Below are positions 17,606 to 27,414 of a stretch of DNA of 53,998 nt, in pieces. Every line of letters begins with the position of its first letter. Positions within the stretch are counted from its first letter, which is position 1. The notes under the pieces are model-generated. The model was not told the origin of the DNA and made no database searches. It was given only the letters and a program-made list of their open reading frames with translations. The stretch is from Bacteroidia bacterium (GTDB lineage: Bacteria > Bacteroidota > Bacteroidia > Chitinophagales > Saprospiraceae): NCBI GenBank assembly GCA_030430845.1, contig JAUIKE010000040.1, positions 1 to 53,998 of the forward strand, given 5' to 3'. The position numbers and the translations under genes are program-made.

Positions 17606-20533
17606 ATGGTACACACACAGGAGAGAAACATATACAAAAAACTAAATCCCCCCCAACAAAAGGCCGTCCAAACCACGGATGGACCTCTGCTCATTATTGC
17701 CGGGCCTGGCGCAGGTAAAACAATGACCCTTGTCGAGCGTGTTGTTTACTTGATCCAAGAAAAAAAGCTGCAGCCGGAACAGCTCATGGTGGCAACCTTT
17801 ACCGAAAAAGCAGCCAAAGAGCTGACTACTCGCATTTCTAATCGGCTCCTAGGTCTTGATATTAGGGTCAACCTTAATGAAATGTACATTGGGACCCTCC
17901 ATTCCATTTTTCTTCGCCTCTTAGAAGAATACAGAGAGTTCACTCACCTTAAACGAAACTTCCGACTCCTTGATCAATTTGATCAGCAATACTTCATTTT
18001 CAATCAAATTCACGATTACCTTCACCTAGATGATGTTGATACCATAATCAACTCAAATGGCAGCAATTGGCGAAAAGCCCAGGCCATTTTGGGCTATATC
18101 AATAAAATTGGAGAAGAAAATCTAGATATCGAAATTTTAAGAAACGCTCCAGAACCTGAGATACGAGCTCTAGGCGCACTTTATCAAACTTATACTGAAA
18201 AACTACAAGATGAAAATGCCCTTGATTTTTCCAGAATACAGGTAGAAGCACTGGAACTACTACTGAAAAACCCACAAGTAGTGGCTGAATTACAGGATAA
18301 AATCCAGTACTTCATGATAGACGAATACCAGGATACCAATACTATTCAAGAGAAAATATTGCTGCTCCTTTCCGATCGATCCAAAAACATCTGTGTGGTT
18401 GGAGATGACGATCAGGGGCTTTATCGGTTTAGAGGAGCAACCATCCGGAATATTTTAGAATTCCCTCAAAACTTTTCGCCCGGCACTTGCAAAGAAATCA
18501 TTCTTAGCACAAATTATCGTTCTCATCCAGATATTGTCGAATTCTACAATGATTGGATGACCCAACAGAATTGGAAAGAGGGTGGAAAAAGCTTCCGCCA
18601 TAACAAAACCATTCAACCTCATGAAGGGAACTTCCCTTCTATACCGACTGTAATTAAAGTTTCTGCTGAAGGATCTGCATTCAACTATCACCAAGAGGTT
18701 TTGGATTTTATTCGACACTTGGAGAAAAGAAATGTTCTAAGCGATTACAATCAGTTAGCATTTTTATTCCGGTCAGTAAAAAATGAAAAAGTAATTGACC
18801 TGGCAGAATTTTTAGAAGAAAATGGGATCAATGTTTTCTCTCCCAGATCGGCATTGTTCTTTGAAAGAGAGGAGATTCAACTGCTATTGGGAGCTATTAT
18901 CTTCATTTTCCCAAACCTTTTTGAGATATTAAAGTGGTCGGATGATGCTTACCTCCGGGTCTGGGACTACTATGGCGCTTGTAAACATAGATTTGCTGAG
19001 GAAATAAGAAAAGACAAACAGAGGCATCTTGGGCTTCTAAAGTGGTGTAACCAAAAGGCCAAAAGCCTTTTAACACTCTCTGGAAAAACAACCTATGGCT
19101 TTGCTGCCCTTATTTACCAGCTTTTAGAGTATCCCATGTTTGCCCAATATCTCAATAATGACCTCAAGGGGTCAGTCACCAACCAGCGGGCTGCCTACAA
19201 CATTGCCCTATTGACTAAACTGCTTTACAAGTTTGAATTTCTACATCATGTAACGGTTATCAGCACCGGAAATAAAGAGAAACATTTAAAACAATTATTC
19301 AATTTTTTCCTGCGCTTTCTGTACGAAGGCGGCATCGAGGAATATGAAGATTTTGACGATTATGCTCCATCTGGATGCGTATCGTTCATGACCATCCATC
19401 AATCAAAAGGATTGGAATTTCCGGTGGTTCTAGTTGGATCTTTGAATAGTGTACCTCGTAAGCAATACAAAGACGTTGACAAAATACTTCAGGATAAGTA
19501 CTACCACAAACCAACTTTCGAGCCCATCGACCAAACGAAGTACTTTGACTTTTGGCGACTTTTCTATACTGCTTTTTCAAGAGCCCAAAACCTCTTGGTA
19601 TTGACAGCCAATGAAAAATGGGAAGGCCATGGAAAAACCCCATCCAAGTACCTGGAGCAATCGTACAATAAAGCTATATCCTGGGATGATAACCGTTTTA
19701 AAGTCCAGGAATTAAGCCTGGCAGAAATTAAGCCAACTAAGCTGAAGAAAGAATACTCCTTTACTTCTCATATTCTGCTTTATGAGAATTGCCCTCTTCA
19801 ATACAAGTTCTATAAGGAATTAGAATTTACGGAAGTCCGTACGGGAGGTGTCATTGGTGGTACCCTCTTACACCAAACCATAGAAGACATCCATAAGGCA
19901 GTATTGAGGGGGGAAGAACATAAAGTCAATGATGAAAATATCGAAGTCTGGTTCAACACGAACTATCAGCTACTCGTAAAACAGGAAAGGTCTTACCTGG
20001 CTCCCGGACAGCAGAAAGCTTTATTGAATCAAGTCATTCGATATAAAGATCGGATGAAGCACCAATGGCATACTATTAAAGAAGCCGAAGTGGATGTCTC
20101 TCTGGTGAAGGAAGATTATATATTAAAAGGGACCATCGACTTGATTCGTGGAGAGAATGAAACAGTAGAATTGATTGACTTTAAGTCGGGAGATAAGCCG
20201 GATGTGAATGATACTGATCCGCATAATCGAAATGCTCTAAATGGTTTCAGACGACAACTTGAGGTTTATGCTCATTTAATCGAAGAACGAACAGATTATA
20301 AGGTGAGCAAAATACATTTGTACTTCCCTAAAGAGGAATTGGGTAGTCCATATATCACTTTCAAAAAAGATCATGGTCATATCGATCAAACCATTGCGTC
20401 ATTTGAGCAGGTGGTCAACAAAATTGAACGGAAAGATTTCGATAACTCGCACATTGTAAAGTCAGAAAAGCAATGTGGAAACTGTGACATGAGGTTTTAT
20501 TGTAATCCTAATAATCCAAAATTTAAAACCTAG
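17606..20533 (+). CDS. UvrD/Rep-family helicase fused to an Fe-S PD-(D/E)XK nuclease
   Basis: 975 aa SF1A DNA helicase-nuclease. Walker A is GPGAGKT (about residue 34), motif II is IDEYQDTN (about 240), motif III is GDDDQGLYRFRGA, motif IV-like LSTNYRS and motif V MTIHQSKGLEF. The last about 220 residues form an AddB/Cas4-type nuclease: ENCPLQYKF gives the first cluster Cys, GTIDLIR and ELIDFKSG the Asp and D-x-K catalytic residues, and CGNCDMRFYC the last three cluster Cys. It should unwind and degrade DNA ends. First gene of the island; the stop lies 2 bp before the next start codon. It is nearly twice the size of a Gabija GajB helicase. Confidence 0.92.
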   Translation: MVHTQERNIYKKLNPPQQKAVQTTDGPLLIIAGPGAGKTMTLVERVVYLIQEKKLQPEQLMVATFTEKAAKELTTRISNRLLGLDIRVNLNEMYIGTLHSIFLRLLEEYREFTHLKRNFRLLDQFDQQYFIFNQIHDYLHLDDVDTIINSNGSNWRKAQAILGYINKIGEENLDIEILRNAPEPEIRALGALYQTYTEKLQDENALDFSRIQVEALELLLKNPQVVAELQDKIQYFMIDEYQDTNTIQEKILLLLSDRSKNICVVGDDDQGLYRFRGATIRNILEFPQNFSPGTCKEIILSTNYRSHPDIVEFYNDWMTQQNWKEGGKSFRHNKTIQPHEGNFPSIPTVIKVSAEGSAFNYHQEVLDFIRHLEKRNVLSDYNQLAFLFRSVKNEKVIDLAEFLEENGINVFSPRSALFFEREEIQLLLGAIIFIFPNLFEILKWSDDAYLRVWDYYGACKHRFAEEIRKDKQRHLGLLKWCNQKAKSLLTLSGKTTYGFAALIYQLLEYPMFAQYLNNDLKGSVTNQRAAYNIALLTKLLYKFEFLHHVTVISTGNKEKHLKQLFNFFLRFLYEGGIEEYEDFDDYAPSGCVSFMTIHQSKGLEFPVVLVGSLNSVPRKQYKDVDKILQDKYYHKPTFEPIDQTKYFDFWRLFYTAFSRAQNLLVLTANEKWEGHGKTPSKYLEQSYNKAISWDDNRFKVQELSLAEIKPTKLKKEYSFTSHILLYENCPLQYKFYKELEFTEVRTGGVIGGTLLHQTIEDIHKAVLRGEEHKVNDENIEVWFNTNYQLLVKQERSYLAPGQQKALLNQVIRYKDRMKHQWHTIKEAEVDVSLVKEDYILKGTIDLIRGENETVELIDFKSGDKPDVNDTDPHNRNALNGFRRQLEVYAHLIEERTDYKVSKIHLYFPKEELGSPYITFKKDHGHIDQTIASFEQVVNKIERKDFDNSHIVKSEKQCGNCDMRFYCNPNNPKFKT

Positions 20534-20535
20534 TT

Positions 20536-23244
20536 ATGAAAAGGGTAATTCTTATTTTAACAGCCATTTTAATTAGCATTTCTTTCCTATTGGGTCAGGT
20601 TAATCCAAATTACCACTGGGTTAACGGATACTACAGAAAAGACGGAACATATGTGAGAGGTCATTACAGAACAAATCCAAATAACACCAATCGTGATAAT
20701 TATTCTACCCTTGGAAATATAAACCCCCATACTGGAAAACCAGGTTGGATATTGCCCGACAATAAACCTTTAAGATCGAACTCTTCAATCAATAATTACA
20801 ATTATAACTTCACAAAGAGAAAGTCTTCTAACAGTTCCAATCGTTATTCTAGCTATTTTGAGCCGGGAGAAAAAGTTATTGACTACACTAATGGAAAAGA
20901 TATTTTCAATGTTTCTGCCATTAGAACGACTGATTTCCAACCAAACTTAACTTACTTTTCATTTGATCAAACAACAAACGAAATAAAAGAAACAGAAGGC
21001 AGATCCAGAGGATATCTGTTAGATGGTGCCTATCGATTCTATGATGAATATGGAACATTACGAAAATACGAATACTACAGTTTAGGGTTAAAAGATGGCT
21101 ACGCAGTTACATATGATGAAAATGGAGCGAAAAAATTTGAAGAAAACTATTCAAATGGAATCCTTCAAACACTAAAGTATTCGACAGAAGATGGTTATGA
21201 TATCACCTGGAATGCCTTACCGAGAACCCCTGGTTCCTTAAAAAAGGTATTTAAAGGAAATAACCTCGTAGAAATTGCTGAATATCAAACAGAAAACGAG
21301 GTCAATATTTCAATCTATAATGAAGCGACAGGGAAACTGGAAATGGAATACTGGGAAATTGACAATCAATTAAGTGGTCCATACAAAACTTACTTCGAGG
21401 ATGGGTTCACCTTGAAACAAACTGGGCAGATTATTAATGGAAAGAAACAAGGCCTTACCAAAGAATACTATAAAAACGGGCAGCTTAGCTTTGAATACTA
21501 TTTAGAAAACGGCTTGCTACAAGGCCCGTTCAAAAAATACCACTCTTCTGGTTTAGTAGCGACAGAAGGAAGGTTTAATCACGGAGAATTAGATGGAGAA
21601 ATAAGAAGATATACCCAATTTGGCAAACTAGAGAGTATTGAAAATTATGAGCGAGGGAAAAGCAACGGAAAGACCTATTACTATGAAAATGGAAAAGTCA
21701 TCATTAGCGGAGAAATGAAAGATAACAAAGAACATGGACTGTGGGAGTTTTTTTACCTAAATGAAGATGGTGATTATTACAGATCCCAATACCTTAATTA
21801 TAATGAAGGTGTTCTCAATGGACCATTTCAAAAAATTACCGGCGATTCAGTTCTTGTGGGTCATTATTATCAGGGAAAGTTTCACGGTGACATTAGAATT
21901 TACAGGTCCCTACTAACTTTGCTCACAGGAGTCCCTATGAAAAGCTATAGTAAAGAGGATTTAGCTGCAAAAGGAAAATACTATTTAGGAAAAAAAGATG
22001 GGTTCTGGGAAGAGTTCAGTTTTGGCCAAAAACTAGCAGAAGGCCAATATAGAAAAGGAGAAAAAACAGGGATTTGGAAATACTACTTGCCAAAAATTGT
22101 GAATATGGATGGTTCTGTATTATACGAATCTGAATTATCATATAAGACTGAAAGTTACTTAAATGGCCAATTAAATGGTAAGTCTACTCAAAGTTTAGCT
22201 TTAGAAAAAAACATGGTGCCATGTCCACCTGACTACAAAAAAGATACATGCTACAATAATAAGGTAATTGAATTCACAGAAGTTGCTTACTATCAGAATG
22301 GGAAACTACATGGAAGTTACTACCTCGAAGATTCCCTTGGAAATGTAAGAGGAAAAGGGAATTTCAAAAATGGCAAAAAAAATGGTCTTTGGATTGAAAT
22401 AATTGATGGTCAAAAAAATGAATTCAGCTATAAAGATGGAGAGCTATCTGGTGGATATAGAAAATATTACCAAGATGGAAAAATTGAAACGACGGGACTT
22501 TACAACGATGGAAAGCCATCAGGTATTTGGTATACTTATTATCCTTACGCTGACAATTTATTGAAAACCAAAAAAGTTTATTCAAACGATAAAATTGTCG
22601 AAACACAATTCGATACTGACCAAAAGATCGAATATGAATTGGAATTAAAAGGCCAAAAAATCTATAAGGCAAGATTCTTTAAAGAAAACAAAGCCATGCG
22701 AGAATATTATTTTAAAGAGTTTGATGCCAATGATGTCCTCCACATAGAAATCACTTCAACTTTCAATGACACCATAAAATTGGAGAGTTTTAAATTAGAA
22801 GCTGATGCCTTCTGGCTTTTAGAATCGGCTTTAATCGTAGCCGGTCAATTTGGAGATTATCCTAGAATTAGAAAAATCCCAAATATTAAAATCATTAAGG
22901 ATGGAAAGTTTGAAACCAAAAAGTTCAATTACAAGGAGGCAATCGAATCTGGCCAATACCTAAATAACAAAAAACATGGTACATGGATTAGGAAATTATT
23001 CAATCAGGGAATTCTCTTAAAAACTGAATATGAAGAGGGAATACTTCAAAATGAATTATTCCTGGATGTAAACACCCAAAAGACTGTCTCAGGGAAGTTT
23101 AAAATTCCTAGTACTGTAGGAAATTATGAATTGGCAAAAATTAAGCATGGAAAACGTGACGGAAAAAGTATCATTTATGATTCACATGGAAATGCAATTG
23201 AAATAAGAAAATATAAAAATGGCATCTTGATAAAAAAACAGTAA
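20536..23244 (+). CDS. Exported MORN-repeat (YwqK-like) protein
   Basis: 902 aa with an N-terminal signal peptide (MKRVILILTAILISISFLLG). After a YHWVNGYYRKDGTYV ... HTGKPG segment common in Bacteroidota secreted proteins, most of the chain is built of MORN_2-type repeats, each with a YxxNGxxxxxGxxxxGxxxGxW-like rhythm (for example YYENGKVIISGEMKDNKEHG). Such repeats occur in YwqK-family proteins annotated as antitoxin-like, but that name is poorly supported. Very AT-rich. It starts 2 bp after the helicase stop, so it is co-transcribed with DNA-processing enzymes although it appears destined for the periplasm or surface, which is odd for a defence island. Confidence 0.8.
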   Translation: MKRVILILTAILISISFLLGQVNPNYHWVNGYYRKDGTYVRGHYRTNPNNTNRDNYSTLGNINPHTGKPGWILPDNKPLRSNSSINNYNYNFTKRKSSNSSNRYSSYFEPGEKVIDYTNGKDIFNVSAIRTTDFQPNLTYFSFDQTTNEIKETEGRSRGYLLDGAYRFYDEYGTLRKYEYYSLGLKDGYAVTYDENGAKKFEENYSNGILQTLKYSTEDGYDITWNALPRTPGSLKKVFKGNNLVEIAEYQTENEVNISIYNEATGKLEMEYWEIDNQLSGPYKTYFEDGFTLKQTGQIINGKKQGLTKEYYKNGQLSFEYYLENGLLQGPFKKYHSSGLVATEGRFNHGELDGEIRRYTQFGKLESIENYERGKSNGKTYYYENGKVIISGEMKDNKEHGLWEFFYLNEDGDYYRSQYLNYNEGVLNGPFQKITGDSVLVGHYYQGKFHGDIRIYRSLLTLLTGVPMKSYSKEDLAAKGKYYLGKKDGFWEEFSFGQKLAEGQYRKGEKTGIWKYYLPKIVNMDGSVLYESELSYKTESYLNGQLNGKSTQSLALEKNMVPCPPDYKKDTCYNNKVIEFTEVAYYQNGKLHGSYYLEDSLGNVRGKGNFKNGKKNGLWIEIIDGQKNEFSYKDGELSGGYRKYYQDGKIETTGLYNDGKPSGIWYTYYPYADNLLKTKKVYSNDKIVETQFDTDQKIEYELELKGQKIYKARFFKENKAMREYYFKEFDANDVLHIEITSTFNDTIKLESFKLEADAFWLLESALIVAGQFGDYPRIRKIPNIKIIKDGKFETKKFNYKEAIESGQYLNNKKHGTWIRKLFNQGILLKTEYEEGILQNELFLDVNTQKTVSGKFKIPSTVGNYELAKIKHGKRDGKSIIYDSHGNAIEIRKYKNGILIKKQ

Positions 23245-23282
23245 AACCTCAAATATTTTTCTGAACCCCTAAAAAATCAAAA

Positions 23283-25403
23283 ATGTATCTCTCAAAACTT
23301 AAAATAAAAAACTATCGGTCAATTAAAGACCTTGATGTCGACTTCCAATTAGGAAAGAACGTAATTGTAGGAAAGAACAATGCTGGAAAAAGCAATATCA
23401 TTAAAGCTATTGATATCGTTTTAGGGGAATCTGTACCTACCTATTACAAATATGAAAACATTACTGAAAATGATTTCTATACTTGTAAGATAACTACTGA
23501 AGAAGGTCGAGAAAAAGAACAAAGAACTAATAAGCTGGAAATTATATGCGTTTTACAGAGACTACCTGATGAGGCCTTAAATTTTGAAGAAATAAATAAA
23601 TGCAATGGATTTAATAAATACGTCCAAAATAAAATATATAGGCCCCAATTTAGAATTGACGAATATAGATTCGATATTGATGATTTTTCGAATGAAGAAA
23701 TACAACCACTTTTTGAGCTGGACCTAGACTGCGATGATTCCTCTAGTTCTTCATTCGTCGATACCTACTCAAAGCAATGGGTCGGATCAAAAACTACTCA
23801 CAAGCTTAAATTTGAGGAAGAGCTTTCAGACAAGTACGAATTTGCTTACGTTTTCAGAGCTGAAATCACTGAAGAAGGAATCAAAAAAGATATTAGGTTT
23901 TTATACAGAGAAGGACAAAATAATGCCTGGCAAATGGCTTTTACCGCTCCTCTAAGGAATGAATTATTACAAAGTGCCATCATCCCTTCCTTTAGAGATC
24001 CTAATAACACCCTGAGAATCAATCAGTGGTCTTGGTATGGAAAACTACTTAGAGCATCTATAGATACAGATCATCCTGAGCTTGTTCAATCGTTTGACAA
24101 GCTTAAAGAAGCTTCAGAAAAAGTTTTTGCAAATCTAAAAAAGGATATCAACCACTCAAAAATAAATGTGGCCTTCCCTGATACTGAAATCTCAATTCAA
24201 TTCAACCCTGATTCAAAAATTGATGTGTATAAACAGGCCTTGATTTACGTTGATGATGGATTTAAGAGCCAATTACAAGAAAAAGGTTCCGGTATACAGA
24301 GTGCTGTTATAATTGGTTTATTTAACTATTATACAAAGCATATAGCACATCAAGCTAGCTCTTTGTTAATTGTTGAAGAGCCGGAAATATATTTGCATCC
24401 CCAAGCAAGAAGAGTTGTATCGGATAGAATTGATGATTTTTTGGATGACAATAAAAATCAGGTTATCCTTACCACTCATTCCATCGAATTTATTACTTCT
24501 GCGCACGATTCCTTAAATATTATCCTTGCCAAAAAATCAAAGTCTATAGGTACTGAGGCAACGAACACGAATTTTAGCTCTCCAAAAGAGAAGAGTATTT
24601 TAATAAAAAAGCAAAATACTGAGATGTTCTTTGCCGACAAGGTTTTGCTGGTAGAGGGTGGAGAAAAATATATTATTGAAGCCGTTGCCTCCTATTATGG
24701 CATAACAAAAAAGCCTTTTTTAGGACCAAACTGGCTGAATGAAAAAAACTGCTCAGTAATTGAAGTAGAGGGTAAAACTGAATTCTGGAAATATTACAAT
24801 AAGCTACAAGAATTAGAAATCCAAAACTTCATTCTAGCGGATTTTGATTTCTTTTTCCGTTCCTTAGGTGATTTCTTTACCAAAACATCGTGGGAAAACG
24901 AAAACATCCAAAAGCATCAGGAATTAAATGGCGAGCTGGGTAAAATTGATGATTCTTTGCCGGAAGACTTGTTGGAAGAAATTGAAAAACTGAAAAAATT
25001 TGCTGAAGATAAAGGGTTCAAACTTGATGCTAAAAAGGTAAGAAGAGAAATGCGAAAGAGTATTCGGTTGAAAAAGTTTACAGATGTACCCGGAGAGCTC
25101 CAAGGAGAAGTAAAGGCTCTAATCAAAGATTTAAGAAGAAAAAACTTGTTCTTAACTTCAGGAGAACTTGAAGACTACTTCACCGAAAACCTTAAAAACG
25201 AAACCAATGGAAAGCATCTAGGCAAAAAAGAAATTCCTGTCTTTATTGTTTCTGAATTATTGGAAGAACCTTCAGATATTATAAAATTTATTGATTGTGA
25301 TGAATACATAAAATTTCTAGATATTGTTACCGCTGACATAATCGACCCATCAACAATAAATGTTTCAAAACAAGAAGAAAAAACCACCTCCAATGTCCAA
25401 TAA
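23283..25403 (+). CDS. OLD-family ATPase with TOPRIM nuclease domain (GajA-like)
   Basis: 706 aa. The N-terminal ABC/SMC-type ATPase has Walker A GKNNAGKSN at residues 30-38 and the signature/Walker B region GSGIQSAVIIG ... LLIVEEPEIYLHPQ (about 360-373), plus a following His (TTHSIEF). The TOPRIM domain has LLVEGGEKYI (about 456-465) and the acidic DFDFF (about 519). This is the layout of overcoming-lysogenisation-defect nucleases, including the Gabija subunit GajA. Class 2 OLD genes usually neighbour a UvrD helicase; here one is two genes upstream. The last 11 bases overlap the methyltransferase start, suggesting coupling. Confidence 0.9.
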   Translation: MYLSKLKIKNYRSIKDLDVDFQLGKNVIVGKNNAGKSNIIKAIDIVLGESVPTYYKYENITENDFYTCKITTEEGREKEQRTNKLEIICVLQRLPDEALNFEEINKCNGFNKYVQNKIYRPQFRIDEYRFDIDDFSNEEIQPLFELDLDCDDSSSSSFVDTYSKQWVGSKTTHKLKFEEELSDKYEFAYVFRAEITEEGIKKDIRFLYREGQNNAWQMAFTAPLRNELLQSAIIPSFRDPNNTLRINQWSWYGKLLRASIDTDHPELVQSFDKLKEASEKVFANLKKDINHSKINVAFPDTEISIQFNPDSKIDVYKQALIYVDDGFKSQLQEKGSGIQSAVIIGLFNYYTKHIAHQASSLLIVEEPEIYLHPQARRVVSDRIDDFLDDNKNQVILTTHSIEFITSAHDSLNIILAKKSKSIGTEATNTNFSSPKEKSILIKKQNTEMFFADKVLLVEGGEKYIIEAVASYYGITKKPFLGPNWLNEKNCSVIEVEGKTEFWKYYNKLQELEIQNFILADFDFFFRSLGDFFTKTSWENENIQKHQELNGELGKIDDSLPEDLLEEIEKLKKFAEDKGFKLDAKKVRREMRKSIRLKKFTDVPGELQGEVKALIKDLRRKNLFLTSGELEDYFTENLKNETNGKHLGKKEIPVFIVSELLEEPSDIIKFIDCDEYIKFLDIVTADIIDPSTINVSKQEEKTTSNVQ

Positions 25404-27363
25404 CCAAAAATCCCTCAACCTCCAATCTTCCATCCCTTCTGTCGAAGAATACACCTTCGACCCCATCAAGGGATACCCCATGCTCCACTGGAAAGGCAAG
25501 CGCCCTTTCACCAGCACCCAGTACTATCCCGCCCAACTCAAAGAAGTGCATGGCGAAGAAACCAACGGCTGGATCAATAAAATCTTCTGGGGGGATAACT
25601 TGCAGGTGATGAGCCACCTACTAAAAAAGTTTAGAGGGCAAGTGGATTTGGTATACATCGACCCTCCTTTTGATAGTAAGGCGGATTATAAGAAAAAGGT
25701 ATCACTAAAGGGGAAATCAATTGGTAATGACCACAATGCTTTTGAAGAAAAGCAGTATACCGATATTTGGACTAATGACGATTATCTTCAGTATGTGTAT
25801 GAAAGGATAATACTTATCAGAGAGCTTCTTTCTGAAAATGGAACCATTTATATTCATTGTGACTGGCATAAAAGTCATTATTTAAGAATTATACTTGATG
25901 AGATCTTTGGTAAAGATAATTTCATAAATGAAATCATATGGAAAAGAGCAAACACGGTAAAAGGGAATGTTGGTCAGGGAAGTAAATTCTGGGGAGCCAA
26001 CACAGATACAATTTTTTTTTATAAAAAAACCGAACAATATACATTCAACTCTCAATATTCAGATTATTCAAAAGATTATATTGATAAATTTTATAAACAT
26101 ACTGAAGAGAAAACTGGTCGAAGATACCAATTAATAAGCATGACTGCACCTGGAGGGGCATCAAAGGGAAACCCTTTTTATGAGGTTATGGGAATTAAAC
26201 GATTTTGGAGGTATTCTCAAGAAAAGATGCAAAAACTAATCGATCAAGGTTTAGTTGTCCAAACTAAGCCAGGAAATGTACCTAGAAAGAAAATTTATCT
26301 AGATGAGGGTGAAGGTGTTCCGGTTCAGTCTCTCTGGGACGATTTACCAGCACTTAGTTCTCAGTCAGATGAACGTATTGGTTATCCAACCCAAAAACCT
26401 GTTGTCCTCTTAGAAAGAATAATTAAGGCTAGTAGTAACCCAGGCGATCTCATCTTCGACTGCTTCATGGGCAGCGGCACCACTCAAGCCGTCGCCATGA
26501 AATTAGGACGCCGCTTCATAGGAGCTGATATTAATTTGGGCGCCATCCAAACCACTACCAAACGATTGATCAATGTAGCAGCAGAAATTAAAGAAAAACA
26601 GGAAAAGGAAGCTAGTCAATTAGATCTGAAGGTAGAGGATCAAAACGAAGAAGAGTCCATTTCCAACTATTATACTGGATTTGAAGTATACAATGTCAAC
26701 CACTACGACGTCTTCCGCAACCCTGTTGAAGCCAGGGACATCTTAATGAAAGCACTGGAAATCCAGCCCCTGCCCAACAATACCATTTATGATGGAGAAA
26801 AAGATGGTCGCATGGTCAAGATTATGCCCGTCAATCGTATTGCTACTCGGGCTGACCTTAATCCATTGATCACCGGCTTTGATTACAAGACCTACGAACG
26901 TCGGCACAATGAAGCGCCCGGCAGGCCGGTGGAGCAGATCCTTTTGGTATGTATGGGACATGAGCCTGACCTAGCTGCCACTCTTCAAAAAGAAGTGAAA
27001 TTCAAACTGGACATCGAAGTGGTAGACGTCCTAAGGGATCAAAGTCGTCTGGAATTCAAACGGGAAAGCGAAGCTGAAATAAAAGTCGAAAATAGGGAAC
27101 TGGTCATTGAGCAGTTTTATCCAATGAATCTGCTGCAAAAATTGTCGCTCATGAAAGAAAATGTAGAAGACTGGCGCGAGCTTACAGAATCCGTGATGAT
27201 CGACTGGAATTATGATGGAGCCGTATTTGAGCCAAAGGTAGTAGATGTTCCGGGGAAAGATGAATTGGTAGAAGGAAGTTATCCGGTGCCAGACAATGCG
27301 GGGACTATTCGTGTGAAGATTACTGACTTGTTGTCGGAGAGTTTGGAAGTAGAAATAAACTAA
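25393..27363 (+). CDS. Type III-like DNA adenine methyltransferase (Mod subunit)
   Basis: 656 aa beta-class amino-methyltransferase: motif IV DPPF at 90-93 precedes the AdoMet-binding motif I FMGSGTT at 358-364. The region between them holds the expected target-recognition domain. The C-terminal 270 residues are an extension typical of Type III Mod-like proteins. I use ATG 25393 rather than 25360 because it overlaps the preceding stop and removes a lysine/proline leader. The ends are GC-richer than the middle (about 25.6-26.4 kb), hinting at exchange of the recognition domain. With the downstream Res-like protein it should methylate and restrict a non-palindromic site. Confidence 0.9.
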   Translation: MSNNQKSLNLQSSIPSVEEYTFDPIKGYPMLHWKGKRPFTSTQYYPAQLKEVHGEETNGWINKIFWGDNLQVMSHLLKKFRGQVDLVYIDPPFDSKADYKKKVSLKGKSIGNDHNAFEEKQYTDIWTNDDYLQYVYERIILIRELLSENGTIYIHCDWHKSHYLRIILDEIFGKDNFINEIIWKRANTVKGNVGQGSKFWGANTDTIFFYKKTEQYTFNSQYSDYSKDYIDKFYKHTEEKTGRRYQLISMTAPGGASKGNPFYEVMGIKRFWRYSQEKMQKLIDQGLVVQTKPGNVPRKKIYLDEGEGVPVQSLWDDLPALSSQSDERIGYPTQKPVVLLERIIKASSNPGDLIFDCFMGSGTTQAVAMKLGRRFIGADINLGAIQTTTKRLINVAAEIKEKQEKEASQLDLKVEDQNEEESISNYYTGFEVYNVNHYDVFRNPVEARDILMKALEIQPLPNNTIYDGEKDGRMVKIMPVNRIATRADLNPLITGFDYKTYERRHNEAPGRPVEQILLVCMGHEPDLAATLQKEVKFKLDIEVVDVLRDQSRLEFKRESEAEIKVENRELVIEQFYPMNLLQKLSLMKENVEDWRELTESVMIDWNYDGAVFEPKVVDVPGKDELVEGSYPVPDNAGTIRVKITDLLSESLEVEIN

Positions 27364-27414
27364 CCATCATTTGCTAAAATACTCATGTGAATAATCCCAA
27401 AACATATTCTTGTC

